A DNA stretch of 64,000 nt from JAJTFW01 sp903922455 (GTDB lineage: Bacteria; Bacteroidota; Bacteroidia; AKYH767-A; OLB10), in assembly GCA_943329665.2 (NCBI GenBank), contig CALQEU020000004.1, positions 62,001-126,000 of the forward strand, given 5' to 3'. Made by a program: the position numbers and the translations under genes. Below the pieces are notes generated by a model. It was given only the letters and a program-made list of their open reading frames with translations, searched no databases and was not told the origin of the DNA. Below, piece by piece: positions 50,725 to 61,190 of the stretch (its first letter is position 1; each line of letters starts with the position of its first letter).

Positions 50725-51634
50725 AATCTAATAAATCCATCAAACGGTTTAAATCATCATTGCTAAAATAATTGAACGTGATTTGTCCGCTTCCATTGTC
50801 TTTATGTTTTATTGCCACTTTTGTCTCAAAACGGTGTTCCAATCGATCTTCTAAGTTCCGCACTTCAATGGCCCAAGAGGCATTTCCTTTTTTATTCTTT
50901 CCTTTTTTCTTTGGAGAATTTTGACGGACTAAATCTTCTACTTTTCGAACCGAAAGATCATTTTCAATAATGTCATTGAAAATTTTCAATTGCATTCCAA
51001 TATCATCAACCCCTAAAATAGCTCTGGCATGTCCCATGGTAATGCGTCCGTCACGAATGGCAAACTGAACTTGAGGTGGAAGTTTTAATAAACGTAAATA
51101 GTTAGTCACGGTAGATCTTTCTTTTCCTACACGTTCACCCAATGCTTCCTGTGTTAAGCTACACTCCTCGATGAGACGTTGGTAACTAATCGCAATTTCT
51201 AACGCATTTAAGTTTTCACGTTGAATATTTTCCACCAATGCCATCTCCAACATCGATTGATCGTTGGCAGTACGCACATAAGCAGGAACAGCAGTAAGTC
51301 CGGCCAAACGAGATGCTTTATAGCGTCTTTCTCCACTGATGATTTGATAGCGATCGTGACTCATTCTACGCACCGTAATGGGCTGAATAATGCCTTGTGT
51401 TTGTATGGATTCAGCCAATTCTCTCAGTGCTGACTCATCAAATTCGGTACGAGGTTGAAAAGGATTTGCTTCTATTTGACTCAATGGAATTAGAGAAACT
51501 CCACCTGGACTTGGTTTATTTGTTGTGTTATCACTGATTGGTTGTCCAATCACTGCGGACTCTTGATCGGTCGCGTTGTTCCCTTCTAACAAAGCACTAA
51601 GTCCTCTCCCTAACGCTGATTTTTTCGTTGACAT
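50717..51634 (-). CDS. parB: chromosome partitioning protein ParB
   Basis: A 305-residue parS-binding CTPase clamp. The N-terminal KKSALGRGLSALL motif contacts ParA, the ParB/Srx domain has NPFQPRTEF and the CTP-binding ISGERRYKASRLAG, and the helix-turn-helix is SLTQEALGERVGKERSTVTNYLRLLKLP. It lies 21 bp downstream of parA. A near-match to the parS consensus is noted elsewhere but not accepted. Confidence 0.97.
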   Translation of the reverse strand: MSTKKSALGRGLSALLEGNNATDQESAVIGQPISDNTTNKPSPGGVSLIPLSQIEANPFQPRTEFDESALRELAESIQTQGIIQPITVRRMSHDRYQIISGERRYKASRLAGLTAVPAYVRTANDQSMLEMALVENIQRENLNALEIAISYQRLIEECSLTQEALGERVGKERSTVTNYLRLLKLPPQVQFAIRDGRITMGHARAILGVDDIGMQLKIFNDIIENDLSVRKVEDLVRQNSPKKKGKNKKGNASWAIEVRNLEDRLEHRFETKVAIKHKDNGSGQITFNYFSNDDLNRLMDLLDFD

Positions 51635-51655
51635 AATTTATTCCTTTAACAAAAA

Positions 51656-52492
51656 TTAGTTCTCTGATATTTTTAATTTATCCATCACCTTTTCGGTCAG
51701 TACTTTTTCTTCTGCCGACATTTTCGTCATGTTATTCTTTTGAAGAATTTCACGAGCAAGGTTAAGATAATTAATGGCACCTTTACTCGCGGCATCATGC
51801 ATGATGATGCTTTCACCGAAACTTGGAGCTTCTCCTAATTTGGTGTTGCGTTGAATGATGGTATCGAAAACGATATCTTGAAAATGCGTTTTTACTTCTT
51901 CTACCACTTGATTACTCAAACGCAGACGCATATCGTACATCGTTAACAGAATTCCTTCTATGGCTAATTCTGGATTTAATCGACTTTGAACAATTTTGAT
52001 GGTATTCAAAAGTTTTCCTAAACCTTCCAAGGCAAAATACTCACATTGCACAGGAATTATCACCGAATCGGCTCCGGTAAGGGCATTGATCGTTACTAAT
52101 CCGAGTGAAGGCGAACAATCGATAATGATAAAATCAAAATCGGCTGAAACGATTTCCAACACCTGCTTCATCATTCGCTCGCGGTTCGGCATCTGGATCA
52201 TTTCGATCTCGGCACCTACTAAGTCAATATGAGAAGGAAGAAGAAAAAGGTGAGGTGTTTTCGTTTCAAGAATTATATCCCTTGGGTTCACATCATTGAT
52301 GATGCATTCGTAGATCGATGTCTTCACCGTGCGCGGATCGAAGCCAACGCCAGATGTAGCATTTGCTTGTGGATCGGCATCTACCAACAGTGTACGGTAT
52401 TCAAGGACAGCCAAACTTGCTGCTAGATTTATTGCCGTTGTAGTTTTACCTACGCCGCCTTTCTGATTCGCTATTGCTATTATTTTTGCCAT
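51656..52492 (-). CDS. parA: chromosome partitioning ATPase ParA (Soj)
   Basis: A 278-residue deviant Walker A ATPase. Motifs: NQKGGVGKTTTAINLAA (signature Lys and P-loop), VDADPQANATSG, IIDCSPSLGLVTINAL (Walker B) and IPVQCEYFALEGL. Small size fits chromosomal Soj rather than plasmid ParA. First gene of the par-dapB-lepB cluster; it follows the UPF0173 gene on the same strand by 38 bp. Confidence 0.97.
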   Translation of the reverse strand: MAKIIAIANQKGGVGKTTTAINLAASLAVLEYRTLLVDADPQANATSGVGFDPRTVKTSIYECIINDVNPRDIILETKTPHLFLLPSHIDLVGAEIEMIQMPNRERMMKQVLEIVSADFDFIIIDCSPSLGLVTINALTGADSVIIPVQCEYFALEGLGKLLNTIKIVQSRLNPELAIEGILLTMYDMRLRLSNQVVEEVKTHFQDIVFDTIIQRNTKLGEAPSFGESIIMHDAASKGAINYLNLAREILQKNNMTKMSAEEKVLTEKVMDKLKISEN

Positions 52493-52530
52493 TTAAGTAG
52501 GGCTTTCGATGATTTATGTAAACTACTGAA

Positions 52531-53211
52531 TTATATTGTAATATTATTTCCAATCTTCATTAATAAAAGCTCTTTTCCGGCGGCTGCAAACTTACCAAAA
52601 GCTTCGTCTTGATCAATCTTAATGTAACCAAAAGTATCGTAATGCATTCCTATAATTTTATCACAATGAATGAAATCACTTGCTATTACGGCATTATCAA
52701 TACCCATAGTAAAGTTATTTCCGATAGGCAAGAAAGCCACGTCAATTTTCTTGTAATCGCCTATCAATTTCATGTCTAAAGTTAACGCAGTATCTCCAGC
52801 ATAGTATATGTTCCCTTCTTTTGTTTCTAACAAAAATCCCATCGCATTTCCGCCATAGGAACCATCAGGAAGTGAAGAACTATGCACGGCATTCACACAT
52901 TTTACCTTTCCAAAATCAAACATCCAGTGTCCGCCAATATTCATGGGATGTGATTTTTCAACACCTTGACTACTAAGCCAATTAACGATCTCCCAATTGC
53001 TAATGATGGTGGCTCCGCTTTGCTTTGCGATAGAAGCCGCGTCCGCAATATGGTCTTGGTGTCCATGTGAAATTAAGATATAATCGGGCATTAACTTCTT
53101 AATATCGATGGAAGAAGCCAATTCATTGGGAGTAATAAATGGATCAAATAGAAGAACAGAATTATCTACCTCAACGGTAAAGCAAGAATGTCCTAAATAA
53201 GTGATAATCAT
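52531..53211 (-). CDS. UPF0173 metal-dependent hydrolase (metallo-beta-lactamase fold)
   Basis: A 226-residue protein with the metal motif ISHGHQDHIAD (HxHxDH), ITYLGHSCFTVE at the start, later NAVHSSSLPDGSYGGNAMGF and AGDTALTLDMKL, and the final metal His in IIGMHYDTFG. Members of UPF0173 have broad phosphodiester or lactone hydrolysis activities but no agreed role. The ATG at 53211 is preferred to one at 53220. Confidence 0.9.
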   Translation of the reverse strand: MIITYLGHSCFTVEVDNSVLLFDPFITPNELASSIDIKKLMPDYILISHGHQDHIADAASIAKQSGATIISNWEIVNWLSSQGVEKSHPMNIGGHWMFDFGKVKCVNAVHSSSLPDGSYGGNAMGFLLETKEGNIYYAGDTALTLDMKLIGDYKKIDVAFLPIGNNFTMGIDNAVIASDFIHCDKIIGMHYDTFGYIKIDQDEAFGKFAAAGKELLLMKIGNNITI

Positions 53212-53420
53212 ATTAAACAATAAATTTTTTGAGTGGTTTTAAAGCCAGTTTATGGCATTCAGGCAAAGATAAGTTTCTGCCTCGGCCTTTGCTATTAAAA
53301 GTAGGTGTTGTTCCTCAAAGGAATGAGTAGAGAAGAGTTAATTTATTAACATCGTGAGGAGCGGGCTTTTCGTTCTAAAAAATTACTTACTGAATCTGGA
53401 ATTACGCTCCGGATAAAAAA

Positions 53421-53450
53421 TAGCTTCTAGCTGCTGGCTTCTAGCTTCTG
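53421..53450. repeat. AGCTTCT heptanucleotide tract
   Basis: Four consecutive 7-bp units AGCTTCT, AGCTGCT, GGCTTCT, AGCTTCT followed by TGTGATTTTTTTT, in the 250-bp spacer between the UPF0173 and CHU_C genes. Same word family as 16459-16607. Confidence 0.65.
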
Positions 53451-53470
53451 TGATTTTTTTTCTGTGATGC

Positions 53471-55942
53471 TTATCTATACAGTAAAAAAGTTCCGCGGTC
53501 AACTTCTTCCAGAAAACGACCATTATCGTAGCCAGAGTATTTCAATACATAAGTGTAAACTCCAACTTGCGCATCCTGATTATTATAGGTGCCATCCCAA
53601 CCAATATCTGGATTTTGAGAGCTAAAAATCAATTGTCCAAAGCGAGTATAAATATCGAATCGAACTTGAAAATCAGTACAGTTTGCTTTGTAATTATAAG
53701 TCTCGTTTTTAGTATCCCGATTTGGAGTAAAAGCATTGGGTAAATACACTAAGCAATTACAAATATTAAAAGTAAGTTCGATGGTGTCTGCCGAAACACC
53801 ACATTGATTGATTGCTGTTGCGTAGTACTTTCCTGTAATTCGAGGTTGAAACAAGGAGTCTGTAGACCCATCTTGCCAAGAATAAGTTGCTCCATAATTA
53901 TAAGCACTTAACACCAAGGGTTGACCTGCACAAAGGATAGAATCTTCACCAAAACTAACATTCGGTTTATCTTGTTGATCGAGAATAATAGTATCAGAAG
54001 CAGTACAATTGTTGATAGATACGATAACAGAATATACACCTGGATCTTCAGCGAATATAAATTGGTCGACAGTGCCATCTTGCCATAAATAAGTAGCTGC
54101 CGGATTGGTAGCATCCAAAAAGATAGGGAACCCTTTACATAATGTGGTATCAGGCCCAAATGCAACAAAAGGAGCAGGCGAAAAGATGACATCCACAGCA
54201 TCCGTTGTTGAACAATTGTTTTGAGTTACCGTTACTGAATAATTTCCAGAAGTAGTTACCGATAAAGTTTGGTTAGAGGTACCATTTTGCCAGCTATAAG
54301 TAGCTCCAGTATTTCCAGCATCTAAAACAACAGTATCACTGTCGCAAGCATTAATAATGAGACCTAAATCGACCACTGGAGAATTATTAAAAATTCCGTC
54401 TACAGTATCTTCGCCTATACATCCTAATTTATCAATTCTTACCCAAAAAGTATTGGTGGTATCTGCGTCAAAAGTTAAAGTTGAAGTATTGTTTTGCCAT
54501 AAAATAGTTTGTCCAGGAAATGAACCAGGATTCAAAGTAACAATGGTTCCCAAACAAGCTGTAAAATCACTGCCCAAATCTGGATCCGGTGTCTCGATGA
54601 TTTGAATAGTATATCGAACTGTATCTCTTAATAATCCTTGCCAAACAACAGCGGTTACTAAATAACTTCCACCTGAATTAAAAGTATGCTGAGGGTTTAT
54701 TTGAGTGCTCACATTAAAAATTCCTGAAGCCAGATCACCAAAATCCCAACGTACAGAATCGGGCGCAGGGAAGACAGTTGTAAATTGAGTAGGAGCTCTT
54801 GAACAAGTATCTGCATAGGTGAAATCAGCAACAATAAAGAAGCTTTGCAAGAAGTTAGGTAAACCATATTGACCCAATTTTCCTCCTAAGAACAAGGTGT
54901 TTGGAGCAAATCCAGCAGCAGCGCCAAGCAATAAAGGCTGATCTATTGATGCCAAGGAAGTTGATTGGAATTGGCAAACATAAATTTTCCCATCAATGCC
55001 GAGTTGCAATCCACCAATGAAACCTGGAACCGTTCCAATAGATTGACCTGAAGCAATGATAGCCGCATTACTTCCCGCATTTAAATCATACTGAAAAATT
55101 TGACCTGGATTACTCGTAGTTCCTACATAAACAAATCGACTATCCGAAGAAAATTCGACGCCATAAATTTGTGTGGTGAAAGTGATATTAATAGGATTTG
55201 ATATTTGACCAGTTATATTATTGAAATCGAAAATCTCACATATTTTTAGTCCACGAATAGCACAAGCCAATTTCTGCGCATTTGAACTGGCTTTTAAGTA
55301 ACCATGTGAATTGGTGAAATTACCTCCATGAACTACTCCCACAGTGGAAGTAATGGGTGTCGAAGAAACGCCGCTTGGAGTGATTTCAAAAGCTAAAAAA
55401 TCGCCGTTATTCCATCCGTGTACAATGACAAAAGCATCAATACCATTTGCATGACGTACGGCGGTTAACTTTTCGGTGACAGGAGTTGCTAACGTGACAT
55501 TTTTCACGGTAACATCACCGTTTCCACCATTCAAACTCATATCCACTTCACTGTAACAGAGTCCGCGCGGACCACCATTCGTATCAACAGTAAAAATATA
55601 ATAAGTGCCAGGAGTAGCGGGCTTAGGAACAATAATCGCAGTTTGTGTAGCGGCGCCATCCCCATTCAATCCAGTACCGGAAGGCATGGGAGTATGCGTT
55701 TTATCCCAGACCATATTTCCATTTGTGTAAAATTGAAGAACGCCATTTACATCTGAAATAGTGGCACATCCTTCAAAAGCACTCATTGCGCCATTGGTTA
55801 TTGCGGTAGGCGGGACGGTATTAAAATCCAAGCCCGCTTGGTTTCCAAAATACCAATACCTTCCTTCTAATGTTTGTGCAAAACTTGAGGAATGGCTGAT
55901 CGTGATAAGAAATAGTAGAAGAAGGCTATGAATCCGTTTCAT
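53471..55942 (-). CDS. secreted protein with PKD-like repeats and T9SS type B (CHU_C) domain
   Basis: An 823-residue exported protein with signal peptide (RIHSLLLLFLITISHSSSFA). The first 370 residues form a propeller-like region (YWYFGNQAGLDF... FVYVGTTSNPGQIFQYDL). A PKD domain follows (about 395-450, WDFGD and QHTFNSGGSYLVTAVVWQG), then about four Ig-like repeats with ATYLWQDGT/ATYSWQNGT and NxCxxxD. The last 90 residues (VYLPNAFTPNRDTKNETY... RFGQLIF... GVYTYVLKYSGYDNG) are the gliding-motility associated type B sorting domain. It is a surface or secreted adhesin-type protein; the ligand is unknown. Confidence 0.9.
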   Translation of the reverse strand: MKRIHSLLLLFLITISHSSSFAQTLEGRYWYFGNQAGLDFNTVPPTAITNGAMSAFEGCATISDVNGVLQFYTNGNMVWDKTHTPMPSGTGLNGDGAATQTAIIVPKPATPGTYYIFTVDTNGGPRGLCYSEVDMSLNGGNGDVTVKNVTLATPVTEKLTAVRHANGIDAFVIVHGWNNGDFLAFEITPSGVSSTPITSTVGVVHGGNFTNSHGYLKASSNAQKLACAIRGLKICEIFDFNNITGQISNPINITFTTQIYGVEFSSDSRFVYVGTTSNPGQIFQYDLNAGSNAAIIASGQSIGTVPGFIGGLQLGIDGKIYVCQFQSTSLASIDQPLLLGAAAGFAPNTLFLGGKLGQYGLPNFLQSFFIVADFTYADTCSRAPTQFTTVFPAPDSVRWDFGDLASGIFNVSTQINPQHTFNSGGSYLVTAVVWQGLLRDTVRYTIQIIETPDPDLGSDFTACLGTIVTLNPGSFPGQTILWQNNTSTLTFDADTTNTFWVRIDKLGCIGEDTVDGIFNNSPVVDLGLIINACDSDTVVLDAGNTGATYSWQNGTSNQTLSVTTSGNYSVTVTQNNCSTTDAVDVIFSPAPFVAFGPDTTLCKGFPIFLDATNPAATYLWQDGTVDQFIFAEDPGVYSVIVSINNCTASDTIILDQQDKPNVSFGEDSILCAGQPLVLSAYNYGATYSWQDGSTDSLFQPRITGKYYATAINQCGVSADTIELTFNICNCLVYLPNAFTPNRDTKNETYNYKANCTDFQVRFDIYTRFGQLIFSSQNPDIGWDGTYNNQDAQVGVYTYVLKYSGYDNGRFLEEVDRGTFLLYR

Positions 55943-56052
55943 GAATGTACAAAAATGCTAAAAAGTACTCATCTAAAAAAGTAAAAATCCGTCTGTTGCA
56001 GTTAGTATCGGGTAAATCTTCTGATTTAGCGGTTCAAATCGTTTCCCTTTTC

Positions 56053-56060
56053 TACTTTTG
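56053..56060 (+). promoter_or_regulatory. putative -7 element of the M16 peptidase gene
   Basis: TACTTTTG matches TAnnTTTG and is 22 bp before the ATG at 56083. The -33 position lacks TTTG, so the box is only suggestive. Confidence 0.4.
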
Positions 56061-56082
56061 AAGCTCAAAATATTTAATAAAC

Positions 56083-59001
56083 ATGCAAAAAGTTAAGCAA
56101 CTACTCGTCCTCTTGGTGATGGGTTTTCTTCCATTTCTTGGCTATTCTCAAACAGAAATAGCCGCTAACATTCCATATGATACAATAGCTGGGGATCCGT
56201 TGAAAGCCAGAATATATACTTTGGAAAACGGATTAAAAGTTTATTTGTCGGTTTATAAAGATGAGCCTAGATTTCAATCGATGATCGGCGTAAAATCTGG
56301 ATCAAAGCAAGACCCGTCTGACCACACCGGATTAGCTCATTACCTAGAACATTTACTTTTTAAAGGAACAGATGTTTATGGAACGAATGATTATGCTAAA
56401 GAAAAGCTTCTTTTAGATACCATCGTGAGTCTTTATGAACAGTATGGTGCACTTAAAGATTCAACGTTGCGAAAACGGATGTATCATAAAATTGATTCTA
56501 TTTCAGGAGAGGCAGCAAAATTTGCTATTCCCAATGAGTTTGATAAAATGATGGAAGGGCTGGGTGTAACTCAAGTAAATGCATACACCTCAAATGAGCA
56601 AACGGTTTATATCAATAATGTTCCGAGCAATCAGCTTGAAAATTTCCTGACAGTAGAGGCTGAACGTTTTCGGAAATTAGTGATGCGTCTATTTCATACT
56701 GAGCTAGAAGCGGTATATGAAGAAAAGAACATTTCACTTGACAGAGATAACTCCAAGGTGTATGAATCATTATATGCTTCATTATTTGAGAACCATCAAT
56801 ACGGAACTCAAACAACGATTGGAACCATTGATCATTTGAAAAGTCCATCATTAGTATCCATTCAAAAATATTTTGATACGTACTACACTCCGAATAATAT
56901 GGTCTTGGCACTAAGTGGCGATTTTGATCCAGATGAAGCCATTCGAATTATTAGTGAGAAATTTGGTAAAATGATGCCAAAGGATATTCCACCATTTAGT
57001 GTTGCTAACGAAAAATTTATAAAAATGCCTGTTGTAAAGGAAGTGTGGGGACCAGATGCAGAGAGTATGATGATGGGATTTCGATTCAAAGGTGCAAATT
57101 CACCAGATGCTGATTTATTAACTGTGGTAGATTATATTTTGTCGAATGGACAAGCCGGACTTCTTGACATTAATTTGAATACAAAACAAAAAGTACTTAG
57201 TGCAGGATCTTCCACTGATATCATGAAAGATTACAGTGTACATATGTTTTCCGGTCGACCAAGAGAAGGTCAAACGTTAGAGCAAGTTCGTGATCTTTTA
57301 CTCGGACAAATCATGGAAATGAAGATGGGAAATTTTCCCGATTGGATGATCACTGCTGTAATTAATAATTTAAAGTTAGAGCAAGAAAAAGCATATGAAA
57401 GTAATTTCAGTCGTGCTTCTGCCATGTTAAATGCTGAGTTGGATGGAGTTCCTTATAAAGATGTAGTGAATCGATTAGATCGTTTATCAAAAATCAATAA
57501 AGAACAAGTCATTCAATTTGTTCGTGATTGGTATGGCGATAATTATGTTATCGTGTTCAAGAGAAGTGGGGTAGATGAGAATTCGGTTAAAGTGGAAAAA
57601 CCTTCTATCACACCAGTTGTCATGAACAGAGATATGCAATCGCTGTTTTTAAAGACAATCATGGAGAATAAAGTGAAACCCATCGCTCCTGTTTTTATTG
57701 ATTATGCAACCTCCATTCAAACCAATAAATTGAAAAGTTCAATACCAGTATACTCCGTAAAAAATACAGAGAATAATTTATTTTCGATGAGTTATACAGT
57801 AGAAATAGGCAATGCAAATGATAAGCGTTGGCCATTCATTATGCAGTATGTGGATTATTTAGGAAACGATAAATTCACTGCCTCTCAACTTCAAGAAGAA
57901 TTCTACAAATTAGGTTGTTCTTATTCTGCATTTGCTAGTGAAGATGAAATCAATATTAGCTTAGATGGTATTAGCAGCAATTTCACATCAGCTTTACTTT
58001 TATTAGAGAGCTTGTTAGCAGGTCCGGTTGCGGACGAGGAAGCATTGAAAAATTTAGTGGATGATATTCTCAAAAAAAGGGAGAACGCCAAATTAAATAA
58101 GAATGAAATATTGTCGCGCGTTTCTTCATACGCTCGTTTTGGTCCCGAGTCGGCCGCTACTTATTTGATGAGTGAAGAAGAATTAAAGCAAATCACGGGA
58201 AAGGATTTAGCGGTTATGCTACGTAACCTCACAGGTTATATGCATCGTATCGATTATTATGGAACTTTAGAAACGCCAAAGTTGATTGAGCTGCTCAATA
58301 AATTTCACAAAACTCCACGCGGATTCCAAGCGGTTACAAAAGGAAAAGTATTTACTGAAGAGGCGACTGATGATGGAAAAGTATTTTTCGTGAATTATGA
58401 AATGAAGCAAGCTGAAGTACAATTCTTATCAAAAGGTGGAGCCTACGACAAAAATATTCAACCGATGGTGCAAATGTATAGCCGCTATTTTGGTGGAAGC
58501 ATGTCGTCGCCTGTATTTCAAACGATGAGAGAAAGTAAAGCATTAGCTTATTCGGTAAGTTCAAGATATGTTTCACCAAGCCGCCTAGATCGTTCTTATT
58601 TAAACATGGCCTATATTGGTACGCAAGCCGATAAATTGCCAGAAGCACTTGATGGCATGATGGAATTATTGCAAGTGATGCCCGTTTCGGAAAAATCCTA
58701 TACTCAAGCAAAAGAAGGCGTTTTACAAGGTATTGCCAGCGATCGAACTACCAAGATGGAAATCATCAGGTCCTTCCACGGATTAAAGAAATTAGGAATC
58801 AATTATGATTTGAGAAAGGAGACCTATGAAAAAATTTCTTCTATGTCCATAAAAGATGTGGAAGCATTTCATCAAAAGTATATCAAAGGAAAAAAATACA
58901 GAATCGCAGTAATCGGTTCAAAAGAGAAAATTAATTTTAAAGACTTGGAAAAATTCGGTCCGGTGAAGGAGTTGGATTTGAAACAGGTGTTTGGGTACTA
59001 G
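56083..59001 (+). CDS. M16 family zinc metallopeptidase (pitrilysin-like)
   Basis: A 972-residue secreted or periplasmic peptidase with signal peptide (KQLLVLLVMGFLPFLGYSQ). The inverted zinc motif HYLEH (His-x2-Glu-His, about residue 86-90) is followed by the third ligand in ELEAVYEEKNI. The protein has four M16 repeats; the second half (from about 540, IDYATSIQTNKLKSSIPVYSVKNTENNLFSMSYTVEIG) is the inactive half. It resembles family members that degrade small peptides. Both the -7 box upstream and the hairpin downstream suggest a single-gene unit. Confidence 0.94.
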   Translation: MQKVKQLLVLLVMGFLPFLGYSQTEIAANIPYDTIAGDPLKARIYTLENGLKVYLSVYKDEPRFQSMIGVKSGSKQDPSDHTGLAHYLEHLLFKGTDVYGTNDYAKEKLLLDTIVSLYEQYGALKDSTLRKRMYHKIDSISGEAAKFAIPNEFDKMMEGLGVTQVNAYTSNEQTVYINNVPSNQLENFLTVEAERFRKLVMRLFHTELEAVYEEKNISLDRDNSKVYESLYASLFENHQYGTQTTIGTIDHLKSPSLVSIQKYFDTYYTPNNMVLALSGDFDPDEAIRIISEKFGKMMPKDIPPFSVANEKFIKMPVVKEVWGPDAESMMMGFRFKGANSPDADLLTVVDYILSNGQAGLLDINLNTKQKVLSAGSSTDIMKDYSVHMFSGRPREGQTLEQVRDLLLGQIMEMKMGNFPDWMITAVINNLKLEQEKAYESNFSRASAMLNAELDGVPYKDVVNRLDRLSKINKEQVIQFVRDWYGDNYVIVFKRSGVDENSVKVEKPSITPVVMNRDMQSLFLKTIMENKVKPIAPVFIDYATSIQTNKLKSSIPVYSVKNTENNLFSMSYTVEIGNANDKRWPFIMQYVDYLGNDKFTASQLQEEFYKLGCSYSAFASEDEINISLDGISSNFTSALLLLESLLAGPVADEEALKNLVDDILKKRENAKLNKNEILSRVSSYARFGPESAATYLMSEEELKQITGKDLAVMLRNLTGYMHRIDYYGTLETPKLIELLNKFHKTPRGFQAVTKGKVFTEEATDDGKVFFVNYEMKQAEVQFLSKGGAYDKNIQPMVQMYSRYFGGSMSSPVFQTMRESKALAYSVSSRYVSPSRLDRSYLNMAYIGTQADKLPEALDGMMELLQVMPVSEKSYTQAKEGVLQGIASDRTTKMEIIRSFHGLKKLGINYDLRKETYEKISSMSIKDVEAFHQKYIKGKKYRIAVIGSKEKINFKDLEKFGPVKELDLKQVFGY

Positions 59002-59022
59002 AAAGAAAAATTAAATATTGAT

Positions 59023-59075
59023 AATGGTTTAAAAAGGGTAGGGTAAACTTATCATTTTTAAACCATTATTTTTTT
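59023..59075 (+). terminator. terminator of the M16 peptidase gene
   Basis: Thirteen-bp stem AATGGTTTAAAAA / TTTTTAAACCATT with a 19-base loop, followed by ATTTTTTT. A further TTTAAACCATTT lies just after. Confidence 0.7.
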
Positions 59076-59438
59076 AAACCATTTGTCCCAACAGTTAGCT
59101 TTAATATCTCAAGAACATTGGGTTCAGCGATAGTGGTAGATATTTATACCATCTCACGTTGGTTCTAAAATTCCACTAGTTCTCCTATTTGTCAAATGGT
59201 GATAAGCTAGTGATTGTTCAATATTCAATTAAAAACACAATTGATTCACTGATAATTTCTTTTTAGGATATAAAAGTGAAATGATTTCAATTCTGGTTGG
59301 ATTGGCAATTGCTTTTAGAAAGGATGCCGCTTTGCTTGATTTTTATGAAGGTGTAGCCATGTTACAAAGAAAACATGGAACCACTGATATATTGGTAACT
59401 TTTGCAACTAAAAAAATGAAAAGTATCAGTTTTGTTAA
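59076..59438. other. gene-free spacer
   Basis: Between the M16 terminator and the MlaD gene on the other strand I see no gene I can support. An 85-codon plus-strand frame starts at 59281, but it runs into the opposite strand of the MlaD gene and is not like any known protein. No repeats stand out. Confidence 0.5.
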
Positions 59439-60410
59439 TTATGGCTGTGCCTTTTTATCTTCTTTAGCTTTATTTTTAAAGTATCTCTTAAATAAAATAT
59501 TGCTCTGCATAGCCTTTAAGTTTTCATTTAAGAGTTGAGTACTTAAATTCAAATTCGCAAAAATTGCTTTCATATCCAATGCCATCGCAGTATCGCGTGC
59601 TAAAACGCCTAACGGTCCTGGGGTGATGTTTAAGTCTTCCATAAACTCATGCATGTGATGTAATGCGAGTTTTGCGGTATCCGTTGCTGCCTTTAAATTT
59701 TCCACGGTCATTTCAAAGTTTTTTGCAACTGAATCGTCGGCAAGAATCTTACCAGCCATCCCTTGTCCTTTTTTAATCTCATCTATTAATGCTTCTGCAT
59801 CTTTGGTCATGTTCACAGCGGAATGTGATGCATTTTCAATGCTCAGCAAGGTCCGACGAAAATTCACATAAGGTGTAGAATCCGATAATAAATCCCAAAG
59901 GGGCTTGCTTTCTGTGATACGTTTGGTGATGGTTTTTAAATCGTGGGTGATGTCTAATACGTTGTTATTCGTTGTATTTAATGTGCGCATCATTTCATCG
60001 GTTGCAACAGAACCCTGACTTGAAATCGTATCATTCTCAACTACAAAAGGAGAGTTAGCATCTAAAGTGGAAACATTGATCAACTTATTTCCCATCAACC
60101 CATCAGAACCAATTTCAGCAATTGACTTTTTACGAATGTAGCGCATCGCATCTTCACGAATGACCATCTCCACCAATACAGCTGTATCACTTTCAATAGT
60201 TACTTCATTAATGGTACCGATGGTAATACCCGCAAATCGAACGTTATTGCCCGCTATTAATCCATTCACATTATTAAATCGAACGTATATTGATAACGTT
60301 TTATTGAAGATATTTTGCTTAGTACCGATGAGGTATAAAGAAACAATTAGAAGAATTGTTCCCGTCAACACAAAGATTCCAAGTTTGACTTTATTTGCAG
60401 CTTTTTCCAT
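59439..60410 (-). CDS. mlaD: MlaD/MCE family lipid transport protein
   Basis: A 323-residue protein with one N-terminal membrane helix (about 7-30) and an MCE domain (about 38-118: IYVRFNNVNGLIAGNNVRFAGITIGTINEV). The C-terminal part (about 125-315) is helical. MCE proteins form rings that shuttle phospholipids between envelope membranes. It is the third gene of the mlaE-mlaF-mlaD operon, 2 bp after mlaF. The periplasmic tail differs from E. coli MlaD and resembles the long form usual in Bacteroidota. Confidence 0.92.
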   Translation of the reverse strand: MEKAANKVKLGIFVLTGTILLIVSLYLIGTKQNIFNKTLSIYVRFNNVNGLIAGNNVRFAGITIGTINEVTIESDTAVLVEMVIREDAMRYIRKKSIAEIGSDGLMGNKLINVSTLDANSPFVVENDTISSQGSVATDEMMRTLNTTNNNVLDITHDLKTITKRITESKPLWDLLSDSTPYVNFRRTLLSIENASHSAVNMTKDAEALIDEIKKGQGMAGKILADDSVAKNFEMTVENLKAATDTAKLALHHMHEFMEDLNITPGPLGVLARDTAMALDMKAIFANLNLSTQLLNENLKAMQSNILFKRYFKNKAKEDKKAQP

Positions 60411-60412
60411 TT

Positions 60413-61189
60413 TTATTCAAAGAAAGGTTTGATTTGAGGGTCTGTTGAGTTGTTCAATTCATCATAAGTACCTTCGGTAAATTTAATACCATTCACTAAA
60501 ATCATGACACGATTAGAAACGATTTTAGCACAGGCCATATCGTGCGTAATGATGATAGAAGAGGTGTTGTACTTATGTTGAATGTCGACAATTAAATTAC
60601 TTATTTCTCTACTGGTGATGGGATCTAATCCGGTGGTAGGTTCGTCGTAAAGAATAATATCGGGTTTGAGAATTAATGTCCTCGCTAAACCAATTCGCTT
60701 TCTCATACCACCCGAAAGTTCAGAAGGCATTAAATCAATTGCATCTTTTAGACCTACGTTGTCCAACGCTTCTAATACTAATTCATCCACCTCTTCACGC
60801 GTTTTACTGATCCAATGTCGTCGGAGCGGAAATTCTAAATTTTCACGAACTGTCATTGAATCATAGAGCGCTGAACTTTGGAAAAGGAATCCGATTTTCA
60901 CTCTAATATGATCCAATTCATCGCGATCTAAGGTCGGAATATTTTTTCCAAATACTTCAACAATTCCTTTGTCGGGAGTTAATAATCCCACCATGCATTT
61001 AATCAAAACGGATTTGCCGGAGCCCGACTTACCAAGAACAACTAAGTTCTCACCCTTTTTTAGATTTAAGTTAAATCCACGTAAAACGTGATTCGAGCCA
61101 AAAGATTTATATAAATCTTTTATCTCAACCACAGATTCTGCTTTTGGATCGACTGGTTTTGGGGGTTGATGAATCACGCTTGTTTGCAT
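60413..61189 (-). CDS. mlaF: ABC transporter ATPase MlaF
   Basis: A 258-residue ATPase powering the MCE lipid transporter. Walker A LGKSGSGKSVLIK, Q-loop GFLFQSSALYD, signature ELSGGMRKRIGLARTL, Walker B DIILYDEPTTGLDP and the His switch IIITHDMA are all intact. The gene lies 1 bp after mlaE. Confidence 0.96.
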   Translation of the reverse strand: MQTSVIHQPPKPVDPKAESVVEIKDLYKSFGSNHVLRGFNLNLKKGENLVVLGKSGSGKSVLIKCMVGLLTPDKGIVEVFGKNIPTLDRDELDHIRVKIGFLFQSSALYDSMTVRENLEFPLRRHWISKTREEVDELVLEALDNVGLKDAIDLMPSELSGGMRKRIGLARTLILKPDIILYDEPTTGLDPITSREISNLIVDIQHKYNTSSIIITHDMACAKIVSNRVMILVNGIKFTEGTYDELNNSTDPQIKPFFE

Positions 61190-61190
61190 A

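Noticed and set aside
59281..59538. 85-codon plus-strand frame
   Set aside because: It has no recognisable family and its second half is the opposite strand of the MlaD gene. I see no promoter. It is left out as a gene.
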